A stretch of DNA of 64,000 nt from Yponomeuta sedellus (Eukaryota; Arthropoda; Insecta; Lepidoptera; Yponomeutidae). Of the stretch, positions 30,401-40,600 are shown piece by piece (position 1 is the stretch's first letter; each line of letters starts with the position of its first letter). A program made the translations under genes and the position numbers. The stretch lies in contig OW203732.1 of assembly GCA_934045075.1 (NCBI GenBank), positions 11,522,701 through 11,586,700 of the forward strand. Reading direction: 5' to 3'. Under the pieces are notes generated by a model. The model saw only the letters and a program-made list of their open reading frames with translations, was not told where the DNA came from and searched no databases.

Positions 30401-31607
30401 AACAATTATGTGATAGAACAATAACATAAGACACTTAGTGATCAAGACCATACTCTTTCTCTCTTTGGAGGAAGCTTTTGAGCTACAGTGGGACATTAAA
30501 TTTGTGTAGACTGCTTACAATTTTAACTAGCATTTTCAAATGTTCCATCTATTTCAAAAATCCAAAAAAGTCCTTAAACAACTCCAAAAATACTAACTAC
30601 TTACAATAGTACAAGACTACAATTGTAAGTATGTGGTGGAGATTTTAAGACATAATCATAGAGTAAATAAATCAACTCTAAGACTCCTTAGAGTCTAATA
30701 AATCAACTCTAAGGAGTGTTTTAAAGAATTGTGGTTTTATAAATAAGGTCTTTATTATTAAAATTCTTACCTCTAAGACATCAATCAATGCTTCACTTAG
30801 CTTCTTTTTGTCTTGTATGAGCAGGCTGAGTACAACATATCCTAGCAGCAGGTCTATAAGGATAGCAAATATTAAGTTGGCTTGTTTCAATTGCATCTGG
30901 AAAATACCATATTATGAAGCATTAACGATTATGAATTAATATTATTTTGGCTAATTATTATTTATTTTAATTGGTGTGAAGCATTTTCTCTGAAATGCAA
31001 CATTCAAAGAAGCTATGCAAAAATAATATTATAAATTTAGTACCTTTTTGTCACTCTTGGTGTTGGTTTTTAACCATTTTAATAGCCTTACATAGTTAAG
31101 TGTGTGCTGCACAAACATTGAGGATGATAACAAGCCAGTGAATGCTATAGAAGGTACAAACTCTTCTGTTTTCCATGTTTGAATATCACCATAGGTATCT
31201 TTGAGTAACAAACTTTTCAATGTCGAGAAATGATCTCCATCGTCGGATGGCACAGCAATGATTTGTGACTCCTTCATTTTATCATAGTCATACAACATCA
31301 CAACACTATTTTCATACGTCTTGAGTTTTGTTCCATTTAAGGTAAGCTTTTTGAAGAGTGCTGTATAATCTGCATGAAGTTCCAGATAGTTTTTGTGAAT
31401 ATTTCTTTTACCTTCCGTAGTATGCCCGCAGTGTCCATAAATTTGGTTGTTATCATCACACTTCTGTTTGTCTATTAAGGAAGGGTTCGTAGAACATTTA
31501 GTAATATAGATATTAACTTTATTATGGTCTAACTCATGAACGTAACCTTTAAAATAAGCAGTCTTGTGTAAAGGAAACAACGGCAGTAAGATATTCAATG
31601 AAGACAT
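24498..31607 (-). CDS. PIG-Q: GPI N-acetylglucosaminyltransferase subunit Q (GPI1)
   Basis: PIG-Q is a multipass ER-membrane subunit of the complex that makes GlcNAc-PI, the first step of GPI-anchor synthesis. Exons: 31607-31044, 30896-30771, 30194-30059, 29825-29681, 29466-29274, 24873-24759, 24679-24498 (phases 0,0,1,2,0,1, stop), giving 486 aa. Motifs in order: [12 protein letters not shown]; membrane segment [20 protein letters not shown]; family block [19 protein letters not shown] followed by [88 protein letters not shown]. The gene is complete with no lesion. Intron 5 is enlarged to 4.4 kb by a 3.2-kb transposon. The start is the first ATG of exon 1. Confidence 0.93.
25286..25376. repeat. 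Pair of short palindromes in PIG-Q intron 5
   Basis: GCTTAGTGTAC-(8 nt)-GTACACTAAGC at about 25286-25315 and TTAGTGTACA-(6 nt)-TGTACACTAA at about 25345-25370 flank a GC-rich centre (GATTGCGCGCGGCCGG). The second is close to the reverse complement of the first. Confidence 0.7.
25505..25770 (-). repeat. Lepidopteran CR1-like LINE/SINE 3' fragment
   Basis: Contains AGTCCACTGCTGGACATAG and GTCGCCTTTTACGACACCCG with GGTGCTATTCT, well-known words of dispersed lepidopteran repeats. The orientation is a guess. The rest of 24874-26034 is empty AT-rich intron. Confidence 0.5.
26035..29230 (+). mobile_element. 3.2-kb DNA transposon with 29-bp TIRs and AAAT target duplication
   Basis: The left end 26035-26063 starts CGTCCCCGTAGAGCAAAAAA and the inverted right end 29202-29230 starts CGTCCCCGTAGAGCAAGAAA. 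They match at 28 of 29 positions. AAAT flanks both sides (26031-26034, 29231-29234). Words like the inner part of the ends recur subterminally (AAAAGTCACTAAT near 26348, AAAATTCACTAACT near 28938). Inside is one plus-strand gene remnant. The 4-bp duplication fits Sola- or Chapaev-like groups, but the superfamily is not settled. The element lies in PIG-Q intron 5, antisense to the host gene. Confidence 0.88.
26718..28661 (+). pseudogene. Transposase-like gene with C-x-GQN-RN motif (DUF7869-like), frameshifted
   Basis: The first exon probably starts at ATG 26718 (donor GTAAGT at about 26808, acceptor at about 27002). The middle, 27109-27660, is Ser/Asp-rich and acidic with a short poly-Gln ([15 protein letters not shown]). 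Then the frame shifts. [20 protein letters not shown] and [12 protein letters not shown] appear at 27668-27850, followed by [20 protein letters not shown] third frame from about 28205 gives [20 protein letters not shown], then [20 protein letters not shown], and ends at 28661 with AATAAA at 28647. Many insect genomes carry such genes with a D/T-x-C-x-GQN-x-N core, which I associate with Pfam DUF7869. The catalytic role is inferred from its place between terminal repeats. At least two frameshifts make this copy dead. Confidence 0.7.
30198..30770. other. PIG-Q intron 2, no gene
   Basis: AT-rich. A local micro-duplication (AATAAATCAACTCTAAG twice) lies at about 30664-30714, at the end near exon 2. 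No other signal is seen. Confidence 0.7.
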
Positions 31608-31791
31608 GGTTCATGAATTATGATTTGTAGATTAATGTCATCACTGGTATGATTTCCGAAATACTTTTATTAGTAACCGAAAGTTTCAAAACAAAACAAA
31701 TACAATTTGTGCAAACAAACAAAACCAAACCACAGATTTATTTAATACAAAGCACAGATCATAGAGGGTAAGATCAGAAACAAATTACTTA

Positions 31792-32038
31792 CAGTCTATT
31801 TATTCTTACTTGTCTAATTTAGTAAACAAGATTCTAACCTTAAAATTGAGATTAGATGCCTAAACTAGACATTTTCTCGCAAATTCATGAACTATGTTTA
31901 TAAAATTGGCAGCGTGTTATCTAAAAGAGTGTTCCAAGTTACTTCATTTAAGGAAATATGGCAGTTTTGGACTAAACAGTTACAGTTTACGGGTAGAATC
32001 TTGTTTACTAAATTGGACAAGTAAGAATAAATAGACTG
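31792..32038. mobile_element. 247-bp MITE with about 46-bp TIRs and a TA duplication
   Basis: The left arm CAGTCTATTTATTCTTACTT pairs with the inverted right arm (…AAGTAAGAATAAATAGACTG) over about 46 bp with two mismatches. TA flanks both ends (31790-31791, 32039-32040). CAGT ends with TA duplication suggest a Tc1/mariner derivative. It is 185 bp upstream of the PIG-Q start codon. Confidence 0.85.
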
Positions 32039-32407
32039 TATGTCAAGTGTCAAACAATACGAATAAAGTACACAGATTCAAAAGTAACTTCCGGTCAGGT
32101 GAGTGATTCAAGATCACTTAGGAACGACGGCTTTTTGGGTCTTTCATAAAACTTTTATTGTGACATCACTATTTCATTCATTCGCGAAATAATCCATTAT
32201 TCAATCCGTTCAAGTCCAGTTCGTTTCATTCATTCGAGTCTTTTTAATCTGTGATTCATTCATTTGAGTTTAGTTGTTTTTTTTGGCGGGCTTTTGAAGA
32301 GGATAGGCGCGTTTTTTGAAAATTTTTCAAAAATATTTCTGAAAATTGTTAAAACTCGATAAACTTACGCTAAAAGTATTTAAAACATCGTCGTTAGGTT
32401 CGGCGAG

Positions 32408-33574
32408 ATGAAAGATCGCCCGGGGGCAAAGCCCCCTGGGCTTTCCGAGGATGAACCTCCTCCCAAATTAAAGAGGGGGCGAACTGAGGACCATGGACGC
32501 GAACATCACGGCGAGCAGCAGCAGGATGATGGATTCAAGCCATATCTGAAACCAGGTTACAGGCGGCTGTACGCGGAAAATTTGGTGAGCGATGAATTCA
32601 TTGTCTTTGTTGAATCCGAAAATGGCAGAATTGGTAATAAAAACCCTGACCAGCTAAACACGATCTTCAAAAATGACGTCAAGGGCGTGGTGGGCATCAA
32701 GCGCATCAATGCTAATAAAATTGGTGTGTGCTTTGGACAAGCTTCCAATGCGAACAACTTCCTGACGAATGACGAACTGCTGAAGAAACAGGGCTTTAGA
32801 GCCTATATTCCCGCGAGGTCTGTAGAGACTATTGGGGTCCTTCGCTTCGTTCCAACAAGTATCACGAATGAAGAACTGTTTAAGAAACTTGCAGCAGAAT
32901 TTGAAATTGTAGGCGTAAGGCGCTTTACCCGCAAGGTCAACGGAGAAATTGTTCCGTACAGTTCAGTGTCTGTGACTTTCTTGTCACAGACACTACCGGA
33001 GTATGTATACCTAGATCTGTATAGATTTAAGGTCAATGAGTACAGAGCACCACTTCTGCAGTGCTTTAAGTGCTTCAGATTTAACCATGGAGCGAAGTTC
33101 TGTAAAGGACTGCAGAAGTGCTCTATCTGCTCTGGTGAGCACCACTTCACAAAATGCGACAAAGAGGATGAATTGAAATGTATCAACTGCCAAGGGCCTC
33201 ACTTGGCAATTTCCAGAGACTGTCCAGTTAAAAAAAACAAGTTAGAAGAACATGTTAATAGGACTAACTATGCAAAAATTGCTGCTTCAGCCAAAAAACA
33301 AGACAATATTGTCAAAAACTACAACTCGAACTTCCCTCCACTGAAAGCCAAGCCTTCGCCAATGATTGCTAGGGCTCCCACAAAACCCATAGTAACAGAA
33401 CCTCCACAACTTGTGATCTCAAATTCAAATTTAGTCAAAGAAATAGTCAAGAGCGACTTCATCTTAAATGGTTTGGTAGGAGCTTTGGTAACATTGGCGA
33501 ATGGTAATTTGCCCAAAATCAATGCTTCCATTGTGCAGGAAGTGTTGATTAAATCACTACAGAATAATGGATAA
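32408..33574 (+). CDS. LINE ORF1 nucleic-acid-binding protein
   Basis: 388 aa, uninterrupted. The N-terminus is Pro/Lys/Glu-rich. The middle (about 75-200) fits the RRM-like region of I/Jockey ORF1 proteins. Three CCHC-type zinc knuckles follow at about 215-275: CFKCFRFNHGAKFC, CSICSGEHHFTKC and CINCQGPHLAISRDC. The protein packages the LINE RNA. Its stop overlaps the ORF2 start by 8 bases (ATGGATAA), so ORF2 probably depends on re-initiation. Confidence 0.88.
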   Translation: MKDRPGAKPPGLSEDEPPPKLKRGRTEDHGREHHGEQQQDDGFKPYLKPGYRRLYAENLVSDEFIVFVESENGRIGNKNPDQLNTIFKNDVKGVVGIKRINANKIGVCFGQASNANNFLTNDELLKKQGFRAYIPARSVETIGVLRFVPTSITNEELFKKLAAEFEIVGVRRFTRKVNGEIVPYSSVSVTFLSQTLPEYVYLDLYRFKVNEYRAPLLQCFKCFRFNHGAKFCKGLQKCSICSGEHHFTKCDKEDELKCINCQGPHLAISRDCPVKKNKLEEHVNRTNYAKIAASAKKQDNIVKNYNSNFPPLKAKPSPMIARAPTKPIVTEPPQLVISNSNLVKEIVKSDFILNGLVGALVTLANGNLPKINASIVQEVLIKSLQNNG

Positions 33575-36500
33575 ATCATTTATTACAATAGTACAGTTTA
33601 ATGTAGAAGGAGTTATTAACAAGAAGCCATTATTAATTTCATTTTTATTAAATAATGATGTAGACGTTTGTCTTTTAAATGAGACTTGGCTTAGGAACAA
33701 TAGCACTTTTAATATTCCTAATTACAATATAATTCGACAAGACGGGAAAGATGGACGAGGAGGTGTAGCAATTTTAGTTAAATCCAATTTGAAATTCTCT
33801 ACTGTCTCTGTTCCTTTTTACAATTTTATGCATTCTGCTGCAATAATCTTACAAACCAATGCTGGTAATTTATCAATTCTCTGTAGTTATATACCGCCTC
33901 CTAATGATAACCGTAGATTTCAGTGCAGAAGACTCAAACAGATTTTGAATATGTTACCGAAACCAATGCTTTTTTCGGGCGATCTCAACGCCCATCACGT
34001 CGCTTTTGGGTGTTTGAGGTCTAACTCTCGCGGTAATGAGATCTATAACACACTCGATGAGTATGATCTATGTATATTAAACACTGGTTTTCCTACCACT
34101 GTAGGTAGTCCTTCTAAAATGCCTTCTGCAATTGATATTTCTTCTGTCAGTCCTTCTGTTGCTCATCTTTGCGAGTGGACAGTTCATGATGATGCGATGG
34201 GCAGCTATCATTTTCCAACAGTTATAACAATTCACACCACAATTCATAAATACGATATTGGTAATTCCGCTGATCGATATCTTTATAATAAAGCAGATTG
34301 GCAGGCTTATGCATCTGAAACAGAGAGAATATTAGGGCAATTTAATATAGACAGTAGTAACCCAGTCAAAACTTACAATGATTTTTGCGAAGAACTTAAT
34401 CAGATTAAAGATGTCACTATTCCAAAGCTAAGGAAAACTAATAGCATTGTCATTAAAAAGCCTGTTCCTTGGTGGGACAATGAATGCTCAGATGCTGTTA
34501 ATAAAAGTAAAGAAGCTCTAAATATGTATAGAAGTAATGGTAATATGTCGAGTTACATTGAATATAAAAAATTAAATGCTTTTAAAAAAAGATTATTAAA
34601 AGAAAAGAAGAAATACGGATGGACTAAATTAGTTGAATCTTTTAACAGGTATACACCTATAAGCACTATTTGGAATTACATCAAAAGATTCAAACGTGTA
34701 ACATTACCCAAAATGCCCAAAAACGACGAATGGATTCCAGCCTTCATTGATAAATATGCTCCACCGTCTCCTCCTGAAAAAAACATAGACATAAACTCAT
34801 TAAATGAAATCTTTAATAACACAGGGAATAGTAATTGTGCTCATCTTTCAGAACCATTTTCCTTTGCAGAATTCACATTTGCTATCAAATATAGAAAAGA
34901 TACAACCCCAGGATTAGATGACATTCCTTACAAGCTTATTAGGAACATGCATGTTGATGCCCAAAAATCGTTATTGGAAATGTACAATGTATTGTGGATG
35001 ACTCAGTCCATTCCTGAAGCTTGGAAAACACAATGCGTTATTCCTATATTGAAACCAGACAAGTCTAGTGATGACTTTAATTCATATAGACCAATTTCTT
35101 TATCCTCATGTGTAGGTAAATTGTTTGAGTTTATGCTTAAAACCAGATTAGACCATTACGTAGAGCAGAATAAAATCTTACCAGAGCAGCAATTCGGCTT
35201 CAGGAAGGGTCGTAGTGCTACAGAGAGCTTTACTTCACTCATCTCTGACATCAGGAATTCCTTTCACAGCCAATCAGCCACCGTATGTGCATTTCTTGAT
35301 GTACAGGGAGCTTTTGATAATGTTGATCCATCTGTATTGGCAGGAATTTTATCAGAGATTGGTATGCCAGGACATGTCTGTAAATGGATATTTCATTTTC
35401 TTTATGATAGGACTATGTATGTTAAATTTAACAACATACTACACGGACCAGGACAAGTTTTTAAAGGTACTATGCAAGGAGCAACCATATCCCCTTTATT
35501 GTACAATATTTATACATCTCAGATAAATAAATATCTGACCCAGACTGGAGTTCAATTCCTGCAGTATGCAGATGATTTGTTAATATACTCTGTACATAAG
35601 GATGTAAATATAGCTGTAAATAATTTAAATTTAGCCCTCTCTCAAGTGCATAATTATTATTTTAATAAGCTCAAATTGGTTATAAATCCATTAAAGAGTG
35701 GAGCTATGCTTTTCTCCAAAAGGCTTTCTCCTTGTAATAGTTTGGTAGAATACAATAATCTCCCTATACCTTGGTTGAAAGAAAAGAAGTTTCTTGGTAT
35801 ATTGCTGGATCATAGGCTAACATTTGAATCTCACATAAATTATATCATCAAAAACGCCTCCAAAGCCCTTAATATACTTCGGTCTCTGGCAGGAGTACAT
35901 TGGGGGTCTGACCCAAAAATATTATCTATGTTATATAAGAGCATTATGCGCAGCCATTTCGATTATAGCTCAATTGCTTATATGGGGGCAAGCCTTGCTT
36001 TGCTGAAGAAATTAGAAGTTATTCAGAATAAAGCTTTGAGAATTATTACAGGGGCTATGTGCTCTACTCCAATTAATGCAATGCAATGTGAGGCTTGCAT
36101 TCCCCCTTTACATCTTAGACGTCTACAGCTAGCTGAAAGGTTCTGTTTGAAAATGTTAACTAAAAATAATAGAGTTGTCTTAGATCACATTTTACCAATG
36201 CATGCCACTGAATTGGGCAATTCAGTGGCTCCTTATGCAAATTTTAATCAGATATTAAATGGTAACATACCAACCTTATTAAGAATAGTTTTACATTTGA
36301 ATGATTTAACAAAAAATTTGCATCAGGATAATTTGTGGCCCCTCTATAGGATGGATCTCGATATTCTATTGAAAAATAATTTTGTACACAAACCATGCAT
36401 TACGAACCAACAAGATTTACTTGCTTTCCTGGAAAATAATCATCTGTATTCCATCTATACTGATGGCTCTAAAACAGTTGATAGGGTAAACTCAGCATTT

Positions 36501-37288
36501 TTTGACCCTCAGTTAAAGAAAACTAAATGTTTTAAAATTGACACTAGATGTAGCATTTTTACCGCCGAAGCTTATGCTATCCATCAAGCTTTAATTTACG
36601 TTCAAAATATTGATACTTGTAATATAATTATATTTACTGACTCACTCAGTGTATTATTAGCTTTAGAAGGTTAAAGAATTTGTTAAATAGTTTGTTAGTT
36701 AGTGGTAAGGTAGTTAAGTTAATGTGGGTACCTGCTCACCGGGGTATCACTGGAAATGAAGTCGTCGATCGAGCTGCAAATCTGGACCCTGACGAGGATC
36801 ACTCTACAGACCTCAAATTGCCATTTACTGATCTCCATGTTCATCTGAATGAGAATCTGAAAGCAATATGGTGCAACTACTGGAATGAGATCAGTAAAGA
36901 GAAAGGAAGCTGGTATAGAGACATCCAAGGAAGCCCGCCCGCCCAACCTTGGTACCATCGGAAAAAAGACATAAACTGCCGGAAATACATAACCACCCTA
37001 AACAGAATGAGATTCGGCCACTGCCAAACCCAAGCTCACCTTTATAGACTCAGCCTAGCCCAAGATTCGAACTGCATTTACTGTGGAACTGAAAACGCCG
37101 ACCTAAACCATCTCGTGCTCAACTGTCAAGAATTTAAATTGCACAGATTAATACTTATCACGGAACTTGACACAATCAGCTGCGAAACGGGTGTCCCTAC
37201 ACCAACTCTTCTTCCAAATCTACGTAACAATCCTACCTTTTTCGCCCCCTTATATAAATTCATTATGAACAGTGGAATAAAAATTTAA
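33567..37288 (+). pseudogene. LINE ORF2 (endonuclease, reverse transcriptase, RNase H) with one frameshift
   Basis: The frame is open from 33567 to 36674 and resumes one frame over until 37288. The endonuclease is at residues 1-230 (VQFNVEGVINKK, CLLNETWL, FSGDLNAHHVAFG). The reverse transcriptase is at about 450-720 (RPISLSSCVGKLFEFML, FGFRKGRSATE, FLDVQGAFDNVD, catalytic LQYADDLLIYS). RNase H starts at about 965 (IYTDGSKT, FTAEAYAIHQAL, FTDSLSVLLAL) and continues after the break (MWVPAHRGITGNEVVDRAA). A C-terminal CCHC-like CIYCGTENADLNHLVLNC follows. A one-base change near 36665 causes TAA at 36672 and cuts off the last RNase H part, so this copy cannot make the full enzyme. Confidence 0.9.
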
Positions 37289-37633
37289 AGTGACTGGAAA
37301 AACTGAACATTATAGTGAAGTGATACGGAAGTGATAAGTGCTCTTATCTGAAAACTAATACTATAAAAAACTAATACAATACTCAAGGCTCAAAAGGACA
37401 CGGATCCAGGGCCGTAAAACCCTTTATTAAAAAAAAAAAAAATTGAGTTTAGTTTACGAGTAGAGACGCCATTTTATAGAGAAAAATCTGATCTCGCTCG
37501 TAGCGAAAGAAATAAAACCAACCGATTACCCTGGTTAATGTGCGCATATCTAACAGCTTAGCTGTATAATGTACTAACTGCGTAACAATAAGGAAAGCTC
37601 TTGTGGAACTGAAGTCGAACTTCCACATCCACA

Positions 37634-40600
37634 ATGTCTGCACACGAGCAAATGAGGGCAATGTTGGATCAATTGATGGGGACTGCTCGCAATGGTACGT
37701 AATCTCTTTGTAACTGCCTGAAAGAAGGTATACTGTTACTGGAAATCATTTGACTAAATATTTTTGTTTTGATCACTCATGAATACTAGCCAATTTGATA
37801 CTTTGAAGATGCCCCCAGTTCTTCGCGGACATGTCCTCATAGTTTCCAAGTCCATGTATAGTAACTTCCAGTCATCTCCATACAATCGCCAACAAAAATA
37901 TTACTAAAATGATTGAATATGGTTATAATATTATGGTCTTTTAATGTGTTTTAATTTCAGGGGAAAGTGACAAACACAGAGTAAAATTTTATGATGATGA
38001 AGTATGTAAAAGCTTTTTACTTCAGTGTTGCCCGCATGAGATCCTGTCATCAACAGTAAGTCTAATATTATGTATTTGATTCTGGTTTTATTGCTTTCAC
38101 ACGGAATTTATTCTGAGGTTTCATTACTGCATTAAAAAAAAGTTTTTTTTGTTTGGTTTTCAATGTAATATCTTGTAAGGAATGTACATCACATAATATT
38201 TCACTGGACATGTCTATTAAAGCAGAAATAGTAAAATAATTACTTGGATGAGCTAGCGGGTTGTAGGAATGGTTTGGTTACCGAAGAAACTGGATTTCTT
38301 TGTTTGACTAACATTCTTTGTAACTATAACAAATTGAGAATTTGTTGTACTAATTGTCATATGGTCTTATTTACAAAAACTGGATTCCTTGAAACCAGTA
38401 AAAACGCGGATTGAAAAGGAGTGCTTTAGTGCAATCTTGTTTTTTTAAATACGGCTGTTAGTTGTTTGGGATGGGATTTGGGTTTTGTTGTAGATCACAT
38501 CCTGTGAAATTAGAGATGGCAATCTGTTTTTGTTTAGAAACAAGTATTTTTAACACTTTAAAGCGATTACAGACTGTTAGCTTTTAGAATATACCTCGGC
38601 TACTATTGGATAGATTATACTATTTTTATTTTTAATGCACTAACGCATGCTAAGGACAATTTTAAAAACTTATTTAGAGGCTGAAAATTCCACCCATGCC
38701 GGGATTCGAACCCGCGACCTCTGGCTATCCGTGCCAGCGCTCTATCCAACTGAGCTAATGGGCGACTCACCGGCATCAGTGAAATGCGACTAACTGCAAA
38801 GTAGGTAGTCGGGGCTGTAAGTGATGCAATTGACTTCAGCCAGATGTCGCTGCCTGTACGTAATACAGAGAATAGTGTAAAGAGGTTCGAAATTTCACTG
38901 ATGCCGGTGAGTCGCCCATTAGCTCAGTTGGATAGAGCGCTGGCACGTATAGCCAGAGCTCGCGCTATTGGATAGAATCAGATATATTGGCGTGTAATAG
39001 AAATATCGGAACTAATATGACACTTAACTTTACATAAATTTTCAAAATAGTAAAGAAAAGTTTATACAGAGCAGAAAGTAGTATTACACTCGTGTGCTAA
39101 GCCTACTCTAGAGCCCGAGGAATATTCTAAACGCTAACGGACTATAAATACTTATTTGTAAGATGCCATTAAAACAGATGGCCTCCTTTGATTCTAACAA
39201 CTCATTTATTCTAATGGTACTATTCTCCTACTTTAGTTGGCGAGAATTATGTTTCCCTTGCATGTCTGATAAAATATACTATTGGCTTACTCTTCGAGTT
39301 GTGTTGAAGTGTATCCACTGCATATTGTCTTTTGTGTAGGTGCCTGTATACATAATGCCGCTGATTATCATTTGTTATTTATAGTGCAATAATCTAGACA
39401 GCAACAATCTTGCTTGTGGAAGTGGGGCAATAAACACAAATAAAATCCAAATTTAAAACAGTCTTTTAGTCCACTTTTTTTCTCATTTGTAATTTTGTTA
39501 GAAGAGCAAAGCAGTAGAATAAAAAAAATCCAAAAGTGCTATAGTATGACTAAAGATCTCCCTACAAAGCTATTACAAACCAAGTTTACCTACTTGAAAG
39601 TAAATAAAATACATATCATGGTGGCCAAAATGTTCTCACATGGAACATAACTGGGGCTTATGATTGTAAAAAGTATTTTTTATGTGTTCTTATTTTCACA
39701 AAGATTTTCTGTTTATTTTCTTGACTTTTGCTGTGAAACCTTGACAAATTAGATGATTCTACATCAATGTGAAGTGCCCTTTTTTCATAAAAAAATGTGA
39801 CATAATTAGTCACTAATAACTTTTGATTGCATTGAGTTAACCTTGAATTTATATCCGCAAAGCCTACTGTGTGTATTTGAAAATAATTTCAAATTGGTTA
39901 CTAATTCCTGAGAAAACGGATCTTGACAAATAAATGGAGAAAACAGTGATCTTTACCGTCCAGTGTTTTCCTTTTAAGGTTTTGAACCTTAAAAAACAGG
40001 TATTGTTAATTTGGCATACAATGTATATTTCCAGATCTATTATATATTTATATAGATCCTATTATATATTTTTCCAAGATTCCATTTTCTGTTTGACTAA
40101 TTCATTTATTGTATTCTAACTGTTTAAGTAAGTTCATCATCATTATTGATGCCAAGTAATGAAACCTCAGATCTGTGTTTTTCTTCACACACTAGTATAC
40201 TGTTCATGAACATTACTGTAATGTGCTCAAGAAATTTGTTCTGATTCAATGTGTAGATTAACACAAACCTGTGAGATAATGATTATTTGATTGAGTATTG
40301 AAATTATCCTAGTGTGTTTCATGGAATTGTTCATTGCCACATGTTTCTATTACCTGTAGTGTCTCTGGAAAGCCCTTCAACAGAGTGGCATTAACTTTGG
40401 TGAAATATACTTTTCAGAAAGTGCCCAACACTAGTCTTTATTGCTCATCACAATACTTAACAGATGAGGGATAGATTGTATGAGTTAGGCTGTACTGTAA
40501 GTACCAAGATGTACGTATAAAACTATTATAGTTAGCTGATTGTTTATTTAATACTAAGCAGGATAAAATATATGAGGCTCTCTCCGGCTTTTAAAACATA

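Larger units (their letters stand above)
32276..37442 (+). mobile_element. Near-intact non-LTR retrotransposon with RNase H (I/LOA-like group), 5.17 kb
   Basis: The element begins after TTGAGTTTAGTT (32264-32275) and ends in an A tail just before the same 12 bases at 37443-37454, a perfect target duplication that marks a full-length insertion. It contains a 5'UTR of about 130 bp, ORF1 with zinc knuckles, ORF2 with endonuclease, reverse transcriptase and RNase H, and a short 3'UTR. RNase H in ORF2 places it in the I-related clades (I, LOA, Outcast and relatives) rather than RTE or CR1; I cannot choose further. Only one frameshift is visible. Confidence 0.92.
31608..37633. promoter_or_regulatory. 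Head-to-head promoter interval of PIG-Q and Luc7l, split by a LINE
   Basis: Removing the LINE (32276-37442 plus one target duplication copy) leaves about 850 bp between the diverging start codons, a plausible bidirectional promoter. 32070-32263 carries several CATTCATTCG/AGTC-like words. A 247-bp MITE lies at 31792-32038. No TATA box was identified. Confidence 0.45.

Noticed and set aside
38694..38767. Functional tRNA-Ile gene
   Set aside because: A and B boxes are good, but the anticodon loop ACGGATA lacks T33 and an Ile anticodon, and the T stem has a mismatch. A tRNA-derived repeat is more likely.
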